Shown one piece after another: positions 20,353-30,508 of a DNA stretch of 64,000 nt. The stretch is from Geotalea toluenoxydans JCM 15764 (GTDB lineage Bacteria > Desulfobacterota > Desulfuromonadia > Geobacterales > Geobacteraceae). Under the pieces are notes generated by a model. The model had not been told where the DNA came from. It ran no database searches and was given only the letters and a program-made list of their open reading frames with translations. The DNA lies in assembly GCF_001311985.1 (NCBI RefSeq), contig NZ_BBCJ01000015.1, forward strand, positions 1 through 64,000, written 5' to 3'. A program made the translations under genes and the position numbers. Each line of letters starts with the position of its first letter. Within the stretch, counting starts at the first letter, position 1.

Positions 20353-21414
20353 ATGTACAAAGCAAAAGCATATTCAGTAACCAGTGCCACAGCACCCTTT
20401 GCCTCGAATACCATCATGCGCCGGGAGACCACCGAACGGGACGTGCAGATCGAAATTCTTTTCTGCGGCATCTGCCACTCCGATCTCCATACGGTCCGTG
20501 ACGAATGGCACAGCGTCATGCCCACCGCCTACCCCTGCGTGCCGGGGCATGAGATCGTCGGCAAGGTAACCAAGGTCGGCGCAGCGGTCAGCAGATTTAA
20601 GCCTGGCGACCTGGTAGGGGTCGGGTGTCTGGTGGATTCGGACCATACCTGCCCCAACTGCAAGACTGATCTGGAGCAGTTCTGTCGTGGTGCAATCTTT
20701 ACCTACAACTCTCCGGACAAGCACGGTACTGCCCCCGTCACCTATGGCGGCTACTCTGAAAGCATCGTTGTCGATGAACATTTCGTGCTGCGTGTTCCTG
20801 CAAACCTTGACCTTGCCGGGGTGGCGCCACTACTTTGCGCCGGGATCACCACCTACTCGCCGATTCGCCGTTGGGGGGACATCAAGGGTAAGAAGGTGGG
20901 TATCGTCGGCCTTGGCGGCTTGGGACACATGGGGGTAAAATTCGCCCGTGCCTTTGGCGCCCACGTGGTCGTCTTCACCACCTCCCTGAAGAAAAAGGAG
21001 GACGCTCTGCGCCTGGGCGCCCATGAGGTGATCCTTTCCACCGATCCGGCACAGATGAAGCAGCATGCAGGCACCTTTAATTTTATCCTCGACACCATCG
21101 CCGCTGAGCACGACATCAATGCCTATATCACTATGCTTGGCCTCGAAGGCAACATCACCCTCGTCGGCGCACCGGAGACACCGCTCCAAGTCTCTGCTTT
21201 TGCACTATTGTTCGGCCGTAAAAGCATTTCCGGTTCGCTCATCGGCGGCATCAAGGAAACCCAGGAGATGCTTGATTTCTGCGGAGAACGCAACATCACC
21301 TCTGATGTGGAAGTTATCCCCATCCAGAAGATCAATGAAGCCTATGAGCGGCTGGTAAAGTCGGACGTGAAGTATCGTTTCTCCATTGATATGGCGTCAT
21401 TAAAAACCCAGTAA
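20353..21414 (+). CDS. Zinc-dependent NADP(H) alcohol dehydrogenase (YahK/CAD-like)
   Basis: 353 residues, intact. Catalytic zinc ligands: Cys in CGICHSDLH (about 37) and His-Glu in PGHEIVG (about 63). The structural zinc is held by the cluster HTCPNCKTDLEQFC. The Rossmann motif GLGGLGHMG is near 185, followed by TTSLKKK, a sequence that favours NADP(H). The family reduces aldehydes, often aromatic or cinnamyl-type ones, to alcohols. It could act on aromatic aldehydes such as those from the nearby degradation genes. The gene is transcribed alone, divergent from AraC. Confidence 0.85.
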   Translation: MYKAKAYSVTSATAPFASNTIMRRETTERDVQIEILFCGICHSDLHTVRDEWHSVMPTAYPCVPGHEIVGKVTKVGAAVSRFKPGDLVGVGCLVDSDHTCPNCKTDLEQFCRGAIFTYNSPDKHGTAPVTYGGYSESIVVDEHFVLRVPANLDLAGVAPLLCAGITTYSPIRRWGDIKGKKVGIVGLGGLGHMGVKFARAFGAHVVVFTTSLKKKEDALRLGAHEVILSTDPAQMKQHAGTFNFILDTIAAEHDINAYITMLGLEGNITLVGAPETPLQVSAFALLFGRKSISGSLIGGIKETQEMLDFCGERNITSDVEVIPIQKINEAYERLVKSDVKYRFSIDMASLKTQ

Positions 21415-21438
21415 ACGAAAGGCAAGGGAGGAGTATTT

Positions 21439-21618
21439 ATGGGAAAGAGTAAGCGGGCAACGGTTTGAGCCAAGCTCTCAGTCGGCGGATAGCAGGATAG
21501 GGGTTCAACAGTCGAGGCACTGATATCCCTTTAAAAATATACCGGTACCTGGTCCATCGGGGACATCAAAAGTACTCCGGCGATGACACAGGCGTATGAG
21601 ATGGGAAAAAAGGCGTAG
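21439..21618 (+). pseudogene. Possible deletion remnant, flavodoxin/FMN-reductase-like
   Basis: A ribosome site (GGAGGAG) and ATG open a nine-codon frame (MGKSKRATV). Some 100 bases on, a different frame ends with TWSIGDIKSTPAMTQAYEMGKKA and a stop, which resembles the C-terminus of a flavodoxin-fold reductase. No middle part is present. The assignment is weak. Confidence 0.25.
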
Positions 21619-21655
21619 CAGAGTGGTCTCACAAAGACCAGTCAGGGAGGCTGAA

Positions 21656-22380
21656 ATGGATGATGAACAAAAGGAAACGCACCGTCCTAATGGACCGGTG
21701 ATCCTCACCCGCCGGGATTTCATAAAAGGGGTCGGGATGGGGGGAGGGGCGCTGGTCCTCCTGGGCCAATTCGGCATCAATGGCTTGGCGTGGGCTCTTT
21801 CGGGAGACCCGGAGCTGAAAATGGTGCTGGTGGACTACACCAAATGCACCGGCTGCCGGACCTGTGAGACAGCCTGTTCTGCCAAGAACCGGCCTGTGTC
21901 CCTTGATGGCAGGGAACTTCCCGGTTTAGGTAATCCCCACTTTGCCAATATCCGGGTCCACAGCTTCAATCCGGATGTGGATGTCCCCAGCGTCTGCGCC
22001 ATGTGCGCCGATAACCCCTGCGTCAAGGCCTGTCCGGTGGAGCCCGACGCCAAGACCGGCCGGCGCGCTCTCTACCGGGATGACAAGACGCGCGGCATCC
22101 GCAACGATGCCGGGCGCTGCCTCGGTTGCCGCAGTTGCGCCAAGGCGTGCGCCGCCCAGAGAACCGGGGTGATCAGCCCAACCCGGCAACGGGCAAGCCG
22201 GAGCGGATGTGCACCCTTTGCGGCGGTGATCCCCAATGCGTCAAGCGGTGCCCCTTTGGGGCGCTGTCTTATGTGGAGGTGCGCCGTGACAGGAAATTCT
22301 ACGGCCTCGGGCCGGAAAAAATAGCGGCTGAACTGGCGAAGAACTGGTATGGGACGGCTGGGTTCGGAGGAGCAAAATGA
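21656..22380 (+). CDS. Tat-signal polyferredoxin subunit partnered with an AOR-family enzyme (one frameshift)
   Basis: About 241 residues. A twin-arginine signal (TRRDFIKGVGMGGGALVLLGQFG) lies at residues 19-42. The iron-sulfur motifs follow: CTGCRTCETAC, CAMCADNPCVKAC, CLGCRSCAKAC and, after one base lost near 22180, CTLCGGDPQCVKRC, so four [4Fe-4S] clusters are likely. Such subunits carry electrons for tungsten aldehyde oxidoreductases. Its stop overlaps the AOR ATG (ATGA). The Tat signal is odd because the AOR itself has none. Confidence 0.8.
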
Positions 22381-24169
22381 GCAGAAAGCTAGATATCACA
22401 GCATAATACTGAATGTGGACCTTTCTACGGGAAAGATCGAAAAGCTTGCCGTCCCCTCGGAGGACCTGGACAAATTCGTCGGCGGGCAGGGGCTGGGCAT
22501 GAAGATCCTCTGGGACCGGTTGAAGAAGCCAGGGGTCGACCCCCTTTCTCCGGAGAACCCTCTCATGTTCATGCCGGGGCCGTTTTCGGGGCTGCCGGTC
22601 CCTTCTTCGTCCAGAACCTGCGTGGTAACAAAATCCCCCATAACATCCCCTGTGAAATCAGCTTACCCCCACGCCTCGACCGTTTCCTACTCCAACATGG
22701 GGGGATTTTTCGGTCCGGAAATCAGGTTTGCCGGCTATGACGGCATCGTTGTTACCGGCAAGGCAAAGGAACTGTCCTACCTGGTCATCGACGACGACAA
22801 GGTGGAAATCCGGGAAGGCAAGAAATTCAAGGGGATGAGAACGGATGCCTTCGACAAGGCGATCCTGACCGAGTTGGGAGACCGGCGGTTCAAGACCGTC
22901 TACATCGGTCCGGCCGGGGAAAATCTCGTTCCCTATTCCAGCATCCTCCATACCGCGGGGCGGGCGGCAGGGCGGGGTGGCATGGGCTGCGTCATGGGTT
23001 CCAAGAATCTGAAGGCCATCGCGGTGAAAGGGTCCGGGCAGCCCGGCGTTGCCGACCATACGCGGTTTCTTGCCGCCCTGGAAAAAGCCCGGTCAGCCCT
23101 CTACGGCTCTGCTTATGCCAAGTCCTGGGCTGAACAGGGAACTGCACGGGCCATCGTCGCCAACAGCAATGCCGGGACCGAGGCAGTGCGGAACTACCGG
23201 GAAGGTACCTTCCTGGAGGCCCATAAGATCGGTGGCGACGCGGCACGGCGCGATATCTGGGTAAAGGACATCGCCTGTTACTGCTGCCCGCTGGCCTGCA
23301 AGAAAAGCGGGATGACGAAGGGTAAGTACGGCGGCATTGTCCATGACGGTCCGGAGTACGAAACCGGCGTCATGCTCGGCTCGAACTTGCTCATATCGGA
23401 TATGCCGGGGCTCTTGAAAGCGATCTACACCATCGACGACCTGGGCCTGGACCAGATCTCCACCGGAAACGTCATCGGTTTTCTCATGGAAGCCTATGAG
23501 AAAGGGTTGATCGACCGGGGTTTCCTGGACGGGATCGATCTCAAATGGGGGAGTGTCGATGCCACCCTGCAATGATCGAGAAGATCGCCGCCAAGGACGG
23601 GGTGGGAGCTTGGCCGCCGAAGGTGTGCGGGCACTTTCCTGGCACATCGGCAAAGGGAGTGAAAAGTTTGCCATTCAGGTCAAGGGGCTGGAGCTGGCCG
23701 CGCACAATATCCAGGCCAATCAGCCGAGAGGGCTTTCCTACGCCACCGCCGCGCGGGGTGCTTGCCATATGAGCGGAGACAACATTGCCATGCAGCACAG
23801 GCGGGCCATGATCGATTCGATCGGCCTGTGCCTGTTCCCCACCTTCGAGCCGGCACTGGAGGAGCCGATGCTTGCCCTGCTCAGCGCCATCACCGGCCGT
23901 GAATACGATAAAGAGGCCTTTGAGAAAACTGGCGAACGAATTTTCAACCTGGAAAAGATGTTCAATTACCGCGAGGCTTTCGCCGTGAAGATGATCGCCT
24001 ACCCGATCGCTTTTTCGAGGATGCCTTCACCATCGGGGCGAAGAAGGGGGCGGTGCTTGACCGGAACAAGTTCGAAGAGATGCTGACACGGTACTATGAG
24101 GATCGGGGATGGGATCCTGAAACGACCAAGCCGGGGAAAGCAAAGCTGCAGGAACTGGGACTGGATTGA
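22377..24169 (+). CDS. Tungsten aldehyde:ferredoxin oxidoreductase-family enzyme (four frameshifts)
   Basis: About 598 residues, the normal AOR length. The N-terminal domain binds tungstopterin: FVGGQGLGMKIL, GGFFGPEIRFAGYDGIVVTGKA, AGRGGMGCVMGSKNLKAIAVKG. The [4Fe-4S] ligands are in CYCCPLACKK and SIGLCLF. The enzyme oxidises aldehydes to acids, or runs in reverse, with ferredoxin. Each shift (near 22395, 23575, 23610, 24015) is repaired by one base next to a short run. The ferredoxin gene upstream is coupled. The pair resembles the aromatic-aldehyde AOR with polyferredoxin subunit of Aromatoleum; the substrate is not known. A terminator follows at 24215. Confidence 0.85.
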
Positions 24170-24214
24170 AATTCTTCATATTTGAAGGCCTGAGCCCTAG
24201 CCTTTGCATGTTAT

Positions 24215-24262
24215 GAAAAAACGCCGTGAAGCTTTGTAGTAAAGAGCTTAGCGGCGTTTTTA
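24215..24262 (+). terminator. Rho-independent terminator after the AOR gene
   Basis: AAAAAACGCCG and CGGCGTTTTT form the outer stem, with an inner AAGCT/AGCTT pairing. T-tract on the plus strand 46 bases after the AOR stop; the A-tract on the other side could also stop minus-strand transcripts. Confidence 0.75.
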
Positions 24263-24519
24263 TTTGGTTCGGAAAACTAGGGACACTCCCCGGTTTTCCC
24301 CTGTTCACTTGCGGTGCCTCTTCCGAGCAGCCTTAGCATGCTTCGCTGCATCGGAGAACATCTTGTCGATCTTATCTGCCGGGACGCTGATGCCTGTCAG
24401 TTGATATTCTTCCCAGGCCGCCAGCGCCTCTGCCCTGCTCGCTGCCGTGCCTCTTCCGGATAGTCTAGGAGAATTCCGGGGACAAATACTTAATTCCCCG
24501 TCAATTAAACTCGTGACTT
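24263..24519. other. Intergenic stretch with remnant sequences
   Basis: Holds the antitoxin remnant listed at 24305-24460. Flanking it are GGGACACTCCCCGG and TTTGTCCCCGGAATTC, short GGGGAC-type repeats that often accompany REP-transposase elements in related genomes. No transposase is present. Confidence 0.35.
24305..24460 (-). pseudogene. Truncated RHH-type antitoxin remnant
   Basis: The frame SRAEALAAWEEYQLTG...VPADKIDKMF matches the C-terminal part of ribbon-helix-helix antitoxins, which typically read TRAEALAAWEEYQLTGLHV. The DNA-binding N-terminus and a start codon are missing, and no toxin gene is adjacent. Confidence 0.4.
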
Positions 24520-25631
24520 CTACCCAAGCTTTAGCTCATACCGCACGCCTCGCCCCTGCCCCACTCGCTGGAGTATCCCCAACTGACTCAATTGATCCAA
24601 TTCTCGGAACGCAGTAGCCCGGCTGCAGTGGGCCATGGATGCATATTTCTGGGTCGTCATGCCCCCCTCAAACCCACCGGGGCCTTCATCCAACATCCGA
24701 TTGATGACCTTTTTCTGGCGTTCCGTCAGGGAATCCTGGGCATGGAGCCTCCAAAATGCCGACTTGGAAAAGACCCCGTTGAGGATCTCGTCCGAGCGCT
24801 CCAGAGCCCTGGCGAAGCAGGCCAGAAACCATTCCAGCCAGCCGGTAATGTCGCATCCTCCCTTTTGCGATCGTTCCAGGATGTCGTAATACCCTTCCCG
24901 CTCGGCCATGATCTGGGCGGAAAGACTATAGTAACGCACCCGCTGCTTGTCGTCCTGGGCCAGTGCCATGTCGGTCAGGGCACGGGCAATGCGGCCGTTA
25001 CCGTCGTCGAATGGGTGAATGGTAACAAACCAGAAGTGGACGACAGCGGCACGAATGATTCCTTCAACCCTGCCGTTGCTCTCATCCCACCATGAGAGTA
25101 AATGCTTCATTTCCAACTCAAGTCGGTCTGAAGGCGGCGCCTGGAAATGTATTGTCTCCCTCCCAACCGGCCCTGAAATTACCCGCATCGGTTCGGCGCC
25201 TTCTCGCCAGCCGCCCACCTTGATCCGGTGCATGCCGGAATAGCCCGACGGGAAAAGGGCGGCCTGCCACCCCCATAGCCGGTCCCGAGTCAACGGCTGG
25301 TCGAAATTCAGCGTGGCGTCGAGAAGCACTGCAACAAGATCGTCGATGCGGCGGTCTACCGGCATGCCTGCCGACGGGAGACCGAGTCGTCGCGCCACAG
25401 AAGAGCGGACGGAACGGGCATCGAGGAGTTCTCCTTCGATGGCAGAGGTCTTAAGTGTTTCCTCCACCAGAATTTCCGCCTGGGCCTGGGGATCGAGATT
25501 GAAGCCGAGCCCTGCCACTTTGCTGAAAAGCCTGCCCTGCCGCAGACGGCATTCGCCAGAGGGACAATGAGCCTTTCCGAGTCCCAGGTCAGCCGTGGCC
25601 ATTTTTTATGCTGCCAGATGTAGTAATTCAT
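24520..25631 (-). CDS. Fic-domain AMP-transferase with DUF4172 N-terminus (one frameshift)
   Basis: About 370 residues. An N-terminal DUF4172 segment (MNYYIWQHKKWPRLTWD) leads into the inhibitory helix TSAIEGE (about 75), where a Glu can block the active site. The Fic core HPFDDGNGRIAR (about 215) is intact, and a winged-helix at the C-terminus (YASMAHCSRATAFRELDQL) may bind DNA. Fic proteins transfer AMP to hydroxyl side chains of target proteins. One base is missing near 25540. No antitoxin gene is adjacent, consistent with self-inhibition by the N-terminal helix. Confidence 0.85.
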
Positions 25632-26054
25632 TTCGCCTCAATAACCGCTTCACAAAATGAGATGATTATGTCTTGTATCACATCATGAGACACAGGGCAA
25701 TGTATTGAAGAAAGAGAGACGTGCTGGACGACCTAAACATCCCAGCCAAGATTTGCCCTCACTATCCCCGTCACAAAATCCAGAGGTGCATCCAGTGCAC
25801 GGGCTATGGCAGAAAGAGTGTCAACCATTCCCTGACGCTTACCCTCCTTGCCCTGCTCGTGTTATTGGCAAAAGAAAAAAATCAGGGATAATATTAAAAG
25901 CAACGTTCTGTTGGAAACGCTGCCATATTACGAGCAGCCTAAGAATGCACCTTCCTGAGTCACTTGCCTGGGTGCTATTATGGCTTAGACAGGAAGCCTT
26001 ACGACCCACGATGTATTTGTGCATACAGTCCAAAAGGGGAGGAGGGAGAGCGTC
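25632..26054. other. Stretch without a convincing gene
   Basis: 423 bases. A minus-strand frame gives MVDTLSAIARALDAPLDFVTG..., with the look of a regulatory-protein tail but no domain or ribosome site; the plus-strand frame from 25705 has poor composition. It may be a decayed gene. The last 20 bases are the ribosome site of the DUF3135 gene. Confidence 0.3.
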
Positions 26055-26423
26055 ATGGATTCCGAATCCAAGCTGGGATTTAGCTCTTATACGCCAACTG
26101 AATTGGTGGAACTATACCGAAAAAATCCTGATCTTTTTGATGAGATGGCTGCCGGCGCTATCAGACAGGCCTGTATCGGCGGGACTCCGGAGCAAACGCT
26201 CAAACTCCGGCAGATGCAATGGACTATTGACGCAAAGCTGCAAAAAGGGAAGACGCCACTTGAAAGAATGCATATTATGGAGAACATTTTCTACGACCAG
26301 GTATACAGTGACAAAGGGCAACTTTATAAACTCATTGCGGGGTGGGCCGAAGTGCTTGGCGCCATCAATCTCAGATGGCCTGTTTCCCGCAAAAAGTCCC
26401 ATATGCGCCTATTAAAAAAATAA
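26055..26423 (+). CDS. DUF3135 family protein
   Basis: 122 residues from the ATG at 26055, after GGGAGGAGGGAG. YTPTELVELYRKNPDLFDEMAAGAIRQACIG matches the small DUF3135 family; the rest is helical (RLMQW-type repeats). Function unknown. It is a stand-alone gene. Confidence 0.6.
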   Translation: MDSESKLGFSSYTPTELVELYRKNPDLFDEMAAGAIRQACIGGTPEQTLKLRQMQWTIDAKLQKGKTPLERMHIMENIFYDQVYSDKGQLYKLIAGWAEVLGAINLRWPVSRKKSHMRLLKK

Positions 26424-26584
26424 CGGGGTCAACCGACAACGGCGCCTGCCCTGACCATTTCGTAAATTCTCCGCTATAGGCTTTATTGCTCCTTAGTTGC
26501 CCCGTTTAAGTACTCAGCCACTTGCATCTCTCCCCCGGAAGGTTCATACTTTTGCAGATCAAAAAGCTGCCCTTGGAGGGTTCC

Positions 26585-27313
26585 ATGAAGGTGATAACCA
26601 TCTTTGCCCTGGCCGCGTCGCTAATGCTGCTCGCCGCCTGTCAGGATCTGATGCTGGGGAATGTTGCCCGTGATTTTGGCCTGAGCGGCCTGACCCTGAA
26701 TCAGGGCATTCTCGATGACGGTACGATCATCAAAGGACTGAAGGAGGCCTTGTCGGTCGGTACCGAGCGGGCGGTAGGGGTCGTATCCAGGCAGAACGGT
26801 TATTTCGGCAACCAGGTCATCAAGGTGCTGATGCCGGAAAAGATGCGCAACGTGGCGGAACTGCTTGGCAAAGTCGGCTTTCAGCGCCAGGTGGATGAGT
26901 TTGTTCTCAGCATGAACCGGGCGGCGGAAAAGGCGGCGCCGGTGGCGGTGGAATATTTCGTCGTTGCCATCCGGGAGATGACCTTTGCCGACGCCCGCCA
27001 GATTCTCAAAGGGGGGGACACTGCGGCAACCGAATATTTCAGAGCCAAGACCGCTACCAGGATCAGCGATGCCTTCAAGCCGTCCGTGGCCAAGAGTCTC
27101 ACCGATGTGGGGGCGACTCGCACCTATAAATCCATGATGGCCACCTATCGGTCGCTGCCCTTTACTTCACCCACCAGTTTCGACCTGGACCAATATGTTA
27201 CGGCAAAGGCGGTGGATGGGCTCTTTACCATGCTCGGCGAGGAAGAGAAGAAGATTCGTTCCAATCCTGCTGCCCGCACAACCGAACTGTTGCGAAAGGT
27301 CTTCGCCGGATAA
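26585..27313 (+). CDS. DUF4197 lipoprotein
   Basis: 242 residues from the ATG at 26585 (GGAGGG upstream). The signal peptide ends with a lipobox LLAAC, so the protein should be lipidated at Cys19 and sit in the periplasm facing the membrane. The body matches DUF4197: [35 protein letters not shown] and [13 protein letters not shown]-type repeats. Function is not established. Intact and apparently alone. Confidence 0.75.
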   Translation: MKVITIFALAASLMLLAACQDLMLGNVARDFGLSGLTLNQGILDDGTIIKGLKEALSVGTERAVGVVSRQNGYFGNQVIKVLMPEKMRNVAELLGKVGFQRQVDEFVLSMNRAAEKAAPVAVEYFVVAIREMTFADARQILKGGDTAATEYFRAKTATRISDAFKPSVAKSLTDVGATRTYKSMMATYRSLPFTSPTSFDLDQYVTAKAVDGLFTMLGEEEKKIRSNPAARTTELLRKVFAG

Positions 27314-27394
27314 AGTCCCGCGCAGCCCATCCAGTAGCTCCTACCCAAGCAAGTACCATTTCCGGCAAGCTCCCCCTTAAGTTACCCTTCTATA

Positions 27395-27418
27395 CCCCCC
27401 TTCTTCCGGGAAGGGGGC
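27395..27418. repeat. C/G-run hairpin
   Basis: CCCCCTTC and GAAGGGGG arms around a 6-base loop, 80 bases after the DUF4197 gene. Same type as the other C/G-run repeats; may act as a weak terminator. Confidence 0.45.
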
Positions 27419-27481
27419 GAAAAGCAAAAAGCAGATCAAAACAAAAATTCTTTGTAACAACGTTTGATTTTTTACTTGCAT

Positions 27482-27497
27482 CATAATAGGTATTATG
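27482..27497. promoter_or_regulatory. Palindromic candidate operator upstream of etfB
   Basis: CATAATAGGTATTATG, a perfect 7-bp inverted repeat with 2-base loop, overlaps a second imperfect palindrome (27491-27510, centred on GGTACC). Both lie about 90 bases before etfB, ahead of a six-gene operon. Position and symmetry suggest a repressor site; the regulator is not identified. Confidence 0.4.
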
Positions 27498-27590
27498 GTA
27501 CCAATATACATAATTAAGAAATATCCACTGATTGCTGGAGAAAAATAGAGAAACAGAGATTCTAGAAAAGAGTACCAAGGGGAGGATTAC

Positions 27591-28366
27591 ATGAAAATTT
27601 TGGTATGTATCAAACAGGTTCCGGATATGGAATCACGTTTCAAGGTCAACAGCAGCGGCGACTGGTTTTCCGATGCGGACCTTGCCTTCCGCATCAACGA
27701 GTATGACGAATATGCCGTTGAGCAGGCTGTGCAGTTGAGGGAGCAGCTGGGTGACAGTTCCGAATTGACCGTACTTTCCATCGGTCCGGACCGGGTCCAG
27801 GAGGCGATCAAGAAGGCGTTGGCAATGGGGTGCGACCGGGGCGTCCATATCCAGGATCCTGATGTACACAAGAAAGATCCGTGGCAGGTTGCCTCGATCA
27901 TCGCCGCCTATGCCAAGGGCAAGAATTTCGACCTCATCTTTACCGGCTTCCAGTCACAGGATCGTGCTCCGCCCAAGTGGGGGTCACCGTTGCCGAACTC
28001 CTGGGTCATGCCTGCGCAACCACCCTGGTCGGTTTCGAATATGCCGACGGGGCAGTCAAGGCGAAGCGTGAGCTGGAGGGGGGAGTCAAGGGGGTTGTCC
28101 GCCTGAAAGTGCCGGCGCTGGTGACTTGCCAGCTGGGTCTCAATATTCCACGTTACCCGACCCTGCCCAACATAATGAAGGCAAAGAAGAAAGAGATAGA
28201 GGCCATAGGAGTAGCAGATGTGCTCACCGAGCAGCCGTTGTCGGTTACCGCCAGCTTCTACCCACCGGCCAAAAAAGGTGGTGGCATCGTTCTCGAAGGG
28301 GATGTGGCGGATCTTAGTGACAGACTGATCAGCATACTCAAAGACAAAACTTCGGTTTTGAGATAG
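27591..28366 (+). CDS. etfB: Electron transfer flavoprotein, beta subunit (one frameshift)
   Basis: About 258 residues. MKILVCIKQVPD at the start, the AMP/FAD contact DRGVHIQDPD, and LIFTGFQSQDR-G-SAQVGVTVAELL (after restoring one G near 27970) are typical of ETF beta. It accepts electrons from acyl-CoA dehydrogenases. It is first in the operon etfBA-dehydrogenase-hydratase-SDR-thiolase, so electrons probably come from benzoyl-CoA pathway dehydrogenations. GGGGAGGAT precedes the ATG. Confidence 0.88.
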
Positions 28367-28375
28367 GAGATAACC

Positions 28376-29286
28376 ATGAAAGCATTGCTCGTTGGTGAAT
28401 ACAGGGAAGGGAAGCTTCAGGACAATATTTACGAACTGGTTGCCTTTGCCGGCAAGCTGGGGGCCGATGTTTCCATGGCATTGGTCGGCGATGCCGCCAA
28501 TGTTCCACGTTGCAACGGCACACTTCATCTGGCGGATGTGGCCAAATACGGCGAATACAATCCGGGTCTGCACCGGGACCTGATACTGGAAGCAGTGAAA
28601 AAGGAAGACCCCGACTACATTGTCTTTGCCCATTCTTCCTACGGCTGGGACCTGGCTCCCCGCGTGGCGGCCAAGCTCAAGGCAGCCCAGATCTCAGAAG
28701 TGATCGGGCTCAATGACGGCAGCCTGGAAGTGGGCTGCTGCAATGCCAAGATGCGCCGCACAGTCAAACCTGCAGCAGGCAAAGCTGTCGTGACCTTGCA
28801 GGCAGGTGCTTTCTCCTTTCAGGGGGAGCAAGGAACGCCGGCAGTGGTGGCTCTTGACGTGGCCGGAGCCCTGATGTGGAATTCCTCGGCTATGAGCCTG
28901 CCGAGGCGAAAGATGTGGATCTTACCAAGGCTGAGATCATCGTCAGCGCCGGCCGCGGTGTCGGCAAGAAAGACAATATTCCGGTTATTGCCGCACTGGC
29001 CAAGGCCTTCGGCGGAGAGCTCGGCGCGAGCCGGCCGGTGGTCGATGCGGGATGGGTTGAGCACAGCCACCAGGTGGGTACGACTGGGCAGACGGTCAGT
29101 CCGAAACTCTATGTGGCCTGCGGCATCAGCGGCGCCATACAGCACCTGGCAGGGATGAAGAAATCCGATTTCATCGTCGCCATCAACAAAGACAAAGATG
29201 CACCCATCGGCGAGGTGGCAGATGTGCTGGTTGTGGCCGACGTGCTGCAGTTCGCTCCGGCCCTGACGGCAAAACTCCAGGGATAG
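28376..29286 (+). CDS. etfA: Electron transfer flavoprotein, alpha subunit (one frameshift)
   Basis: About 303 residues. The C-terminal FAD domain is clear: SAGRGVGKKDNIPVI, ELGASRPVVDAGW, HQVGTTGQTVSPKLY, GISGAIQHLAGM, IVAINKDKDAPI. One C lost near 28875 shifts the frame between the two domains. It pairs with the beta subunit 9 bases upstream. With ubiquinone/menaquinone reductase partners elsewhere, it would pass electrons on to the membrane. Confidence 0.9.
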
Positions 29287-29372
29287 CAGGCTGGGGTCGA
29301 TTGCACCCTTAAATTAGTATTGCGGTACTCGTTTACTCTAAAAATATAAGAAATGGAAATCAAAGGAGCAAC

Positions 29373-30443
29373 ATGTCCGAAGTAGGCTATCGCTGGTCCA
29401 TGACCGCCGTGGGGGAGCCCCTGGTGAGATCGGAATTCAATCCCTTTCCCCCTGCAGCCGGGGAAGTGGTGGTGGAGGTGGCAGGTTGCGGCGTCTGCCA
29501 CACCGACCTGGGTTATTATTACGACGGTGTTCGCTTCAACCATCCTGCGCCGCTGGCTCTGGGCCACGAGATTAGCGGCCGCGTTGTCGCTGCCGGTGCA
29601 GGGGCGGAAGAGTGGCAAGGCAAGGCTGTCCTGATACCGGCAGTCATCTTGCGGGACATGCGATCTATGCCTTTCCGGACATGGCACCATCTGCCGGCAG
29701 CAGCTCATGCCGGGCAATGACATCCAGGGTGGCTTTGCTCCCACATCAAGGTGCCGGCTCGCGGATTGTGCCCGGTGGATGAAAAGAAGCTGACCGCAGC
29801 GGGCTTCGAGCTGGCGGATATCTCCGTCGTCGCCGATGCCGTTACCACCCCGTACCAGGCGGTAGTACAGGCCGAAGTTGCCAAGGGGGATCTTGCCATC
29901 GTTATCGGTATCGGCGGGGTCGGGAGCTATGCAGTGCAGGTGGCCAACGCCTTCGGGGCAACGGTTATCGCCATCGACGTGGATCAGGCCAAGCTGGACA
30001 ATATGGCAAAATACGGTGCGGCGCTGACCATCAATTCCCGCGAGGTGCAGGGCAAAGATCTGAAAAAAGCAATTCAGGCCTTCGTCAAGGAAAAGGGGCT
30101 GCCCGCAACCTGCTGGAAAATCTTTGAATGTTCCGGGACCACCCCCGGACAGGACACCGCCTTCGGCCTTTTGACCTTCGGCGCGACCCTGTCGGTGGTC
30201 GGTTTTACCATGAACAAGATCGAGCTGCGTCTTTCCAACCTGATGGCCTTCCATGCCAGGGCACTGGGCAACTGGGGATGTCTGACCGAGCTTTATCCGG
30301 CTGCCCTGGACCTGGTCCTGGATAAACGAATAGCCCTCGCTCCCTTTATCGAAAAGCATCCCCTTGACCAGATTAACGAGGTGTTTGCCGAGGCCCATGC
30401 CCATAAGCTGACCAGGCGGGCAATCCTCGTTCCCAAAAAGTGA
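29373..30443 (+). CDS. bamQ: 6-Hydroxycyclohex-1-ene-1-carbonyl-CoA dehydrogenase (three frameshifts)
   Basis: About 357 residues after restoring three bases between 29640 and 29740. The N-terminus [13 protein letters not shown] is characteristic of this enzyme. Zinc ligands are seen at [15 protein letters not shown] and GHEISG, and in the structural-zinc loop CGTCDLC...GHGTIC. The NAD site is [18 protein letters not shown], and [23 protein letters not shown] is a family signature. It oxidises 6-hydroxycyclohex-1-ene-1-carbonyl-CoA with NAD+ in benzoyl-CoA degradation. AAAGGAG precedes the ATG; bamR follows. Confidence 0.88.
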
Positions 30444-30508
30444 ACAAAATTCAGGTGACTGTGCTGCAAAACGCAAAAAGATCGGAAAGATAAAGGGAGG
30501 AGATGAAG

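Noticed and set aside
25705-26415. Plus-strand frame of 236 codons
   Set aside because: Overlaps the better-supported DUF3135 gene in another frame, with no ribosome site and poor composition.
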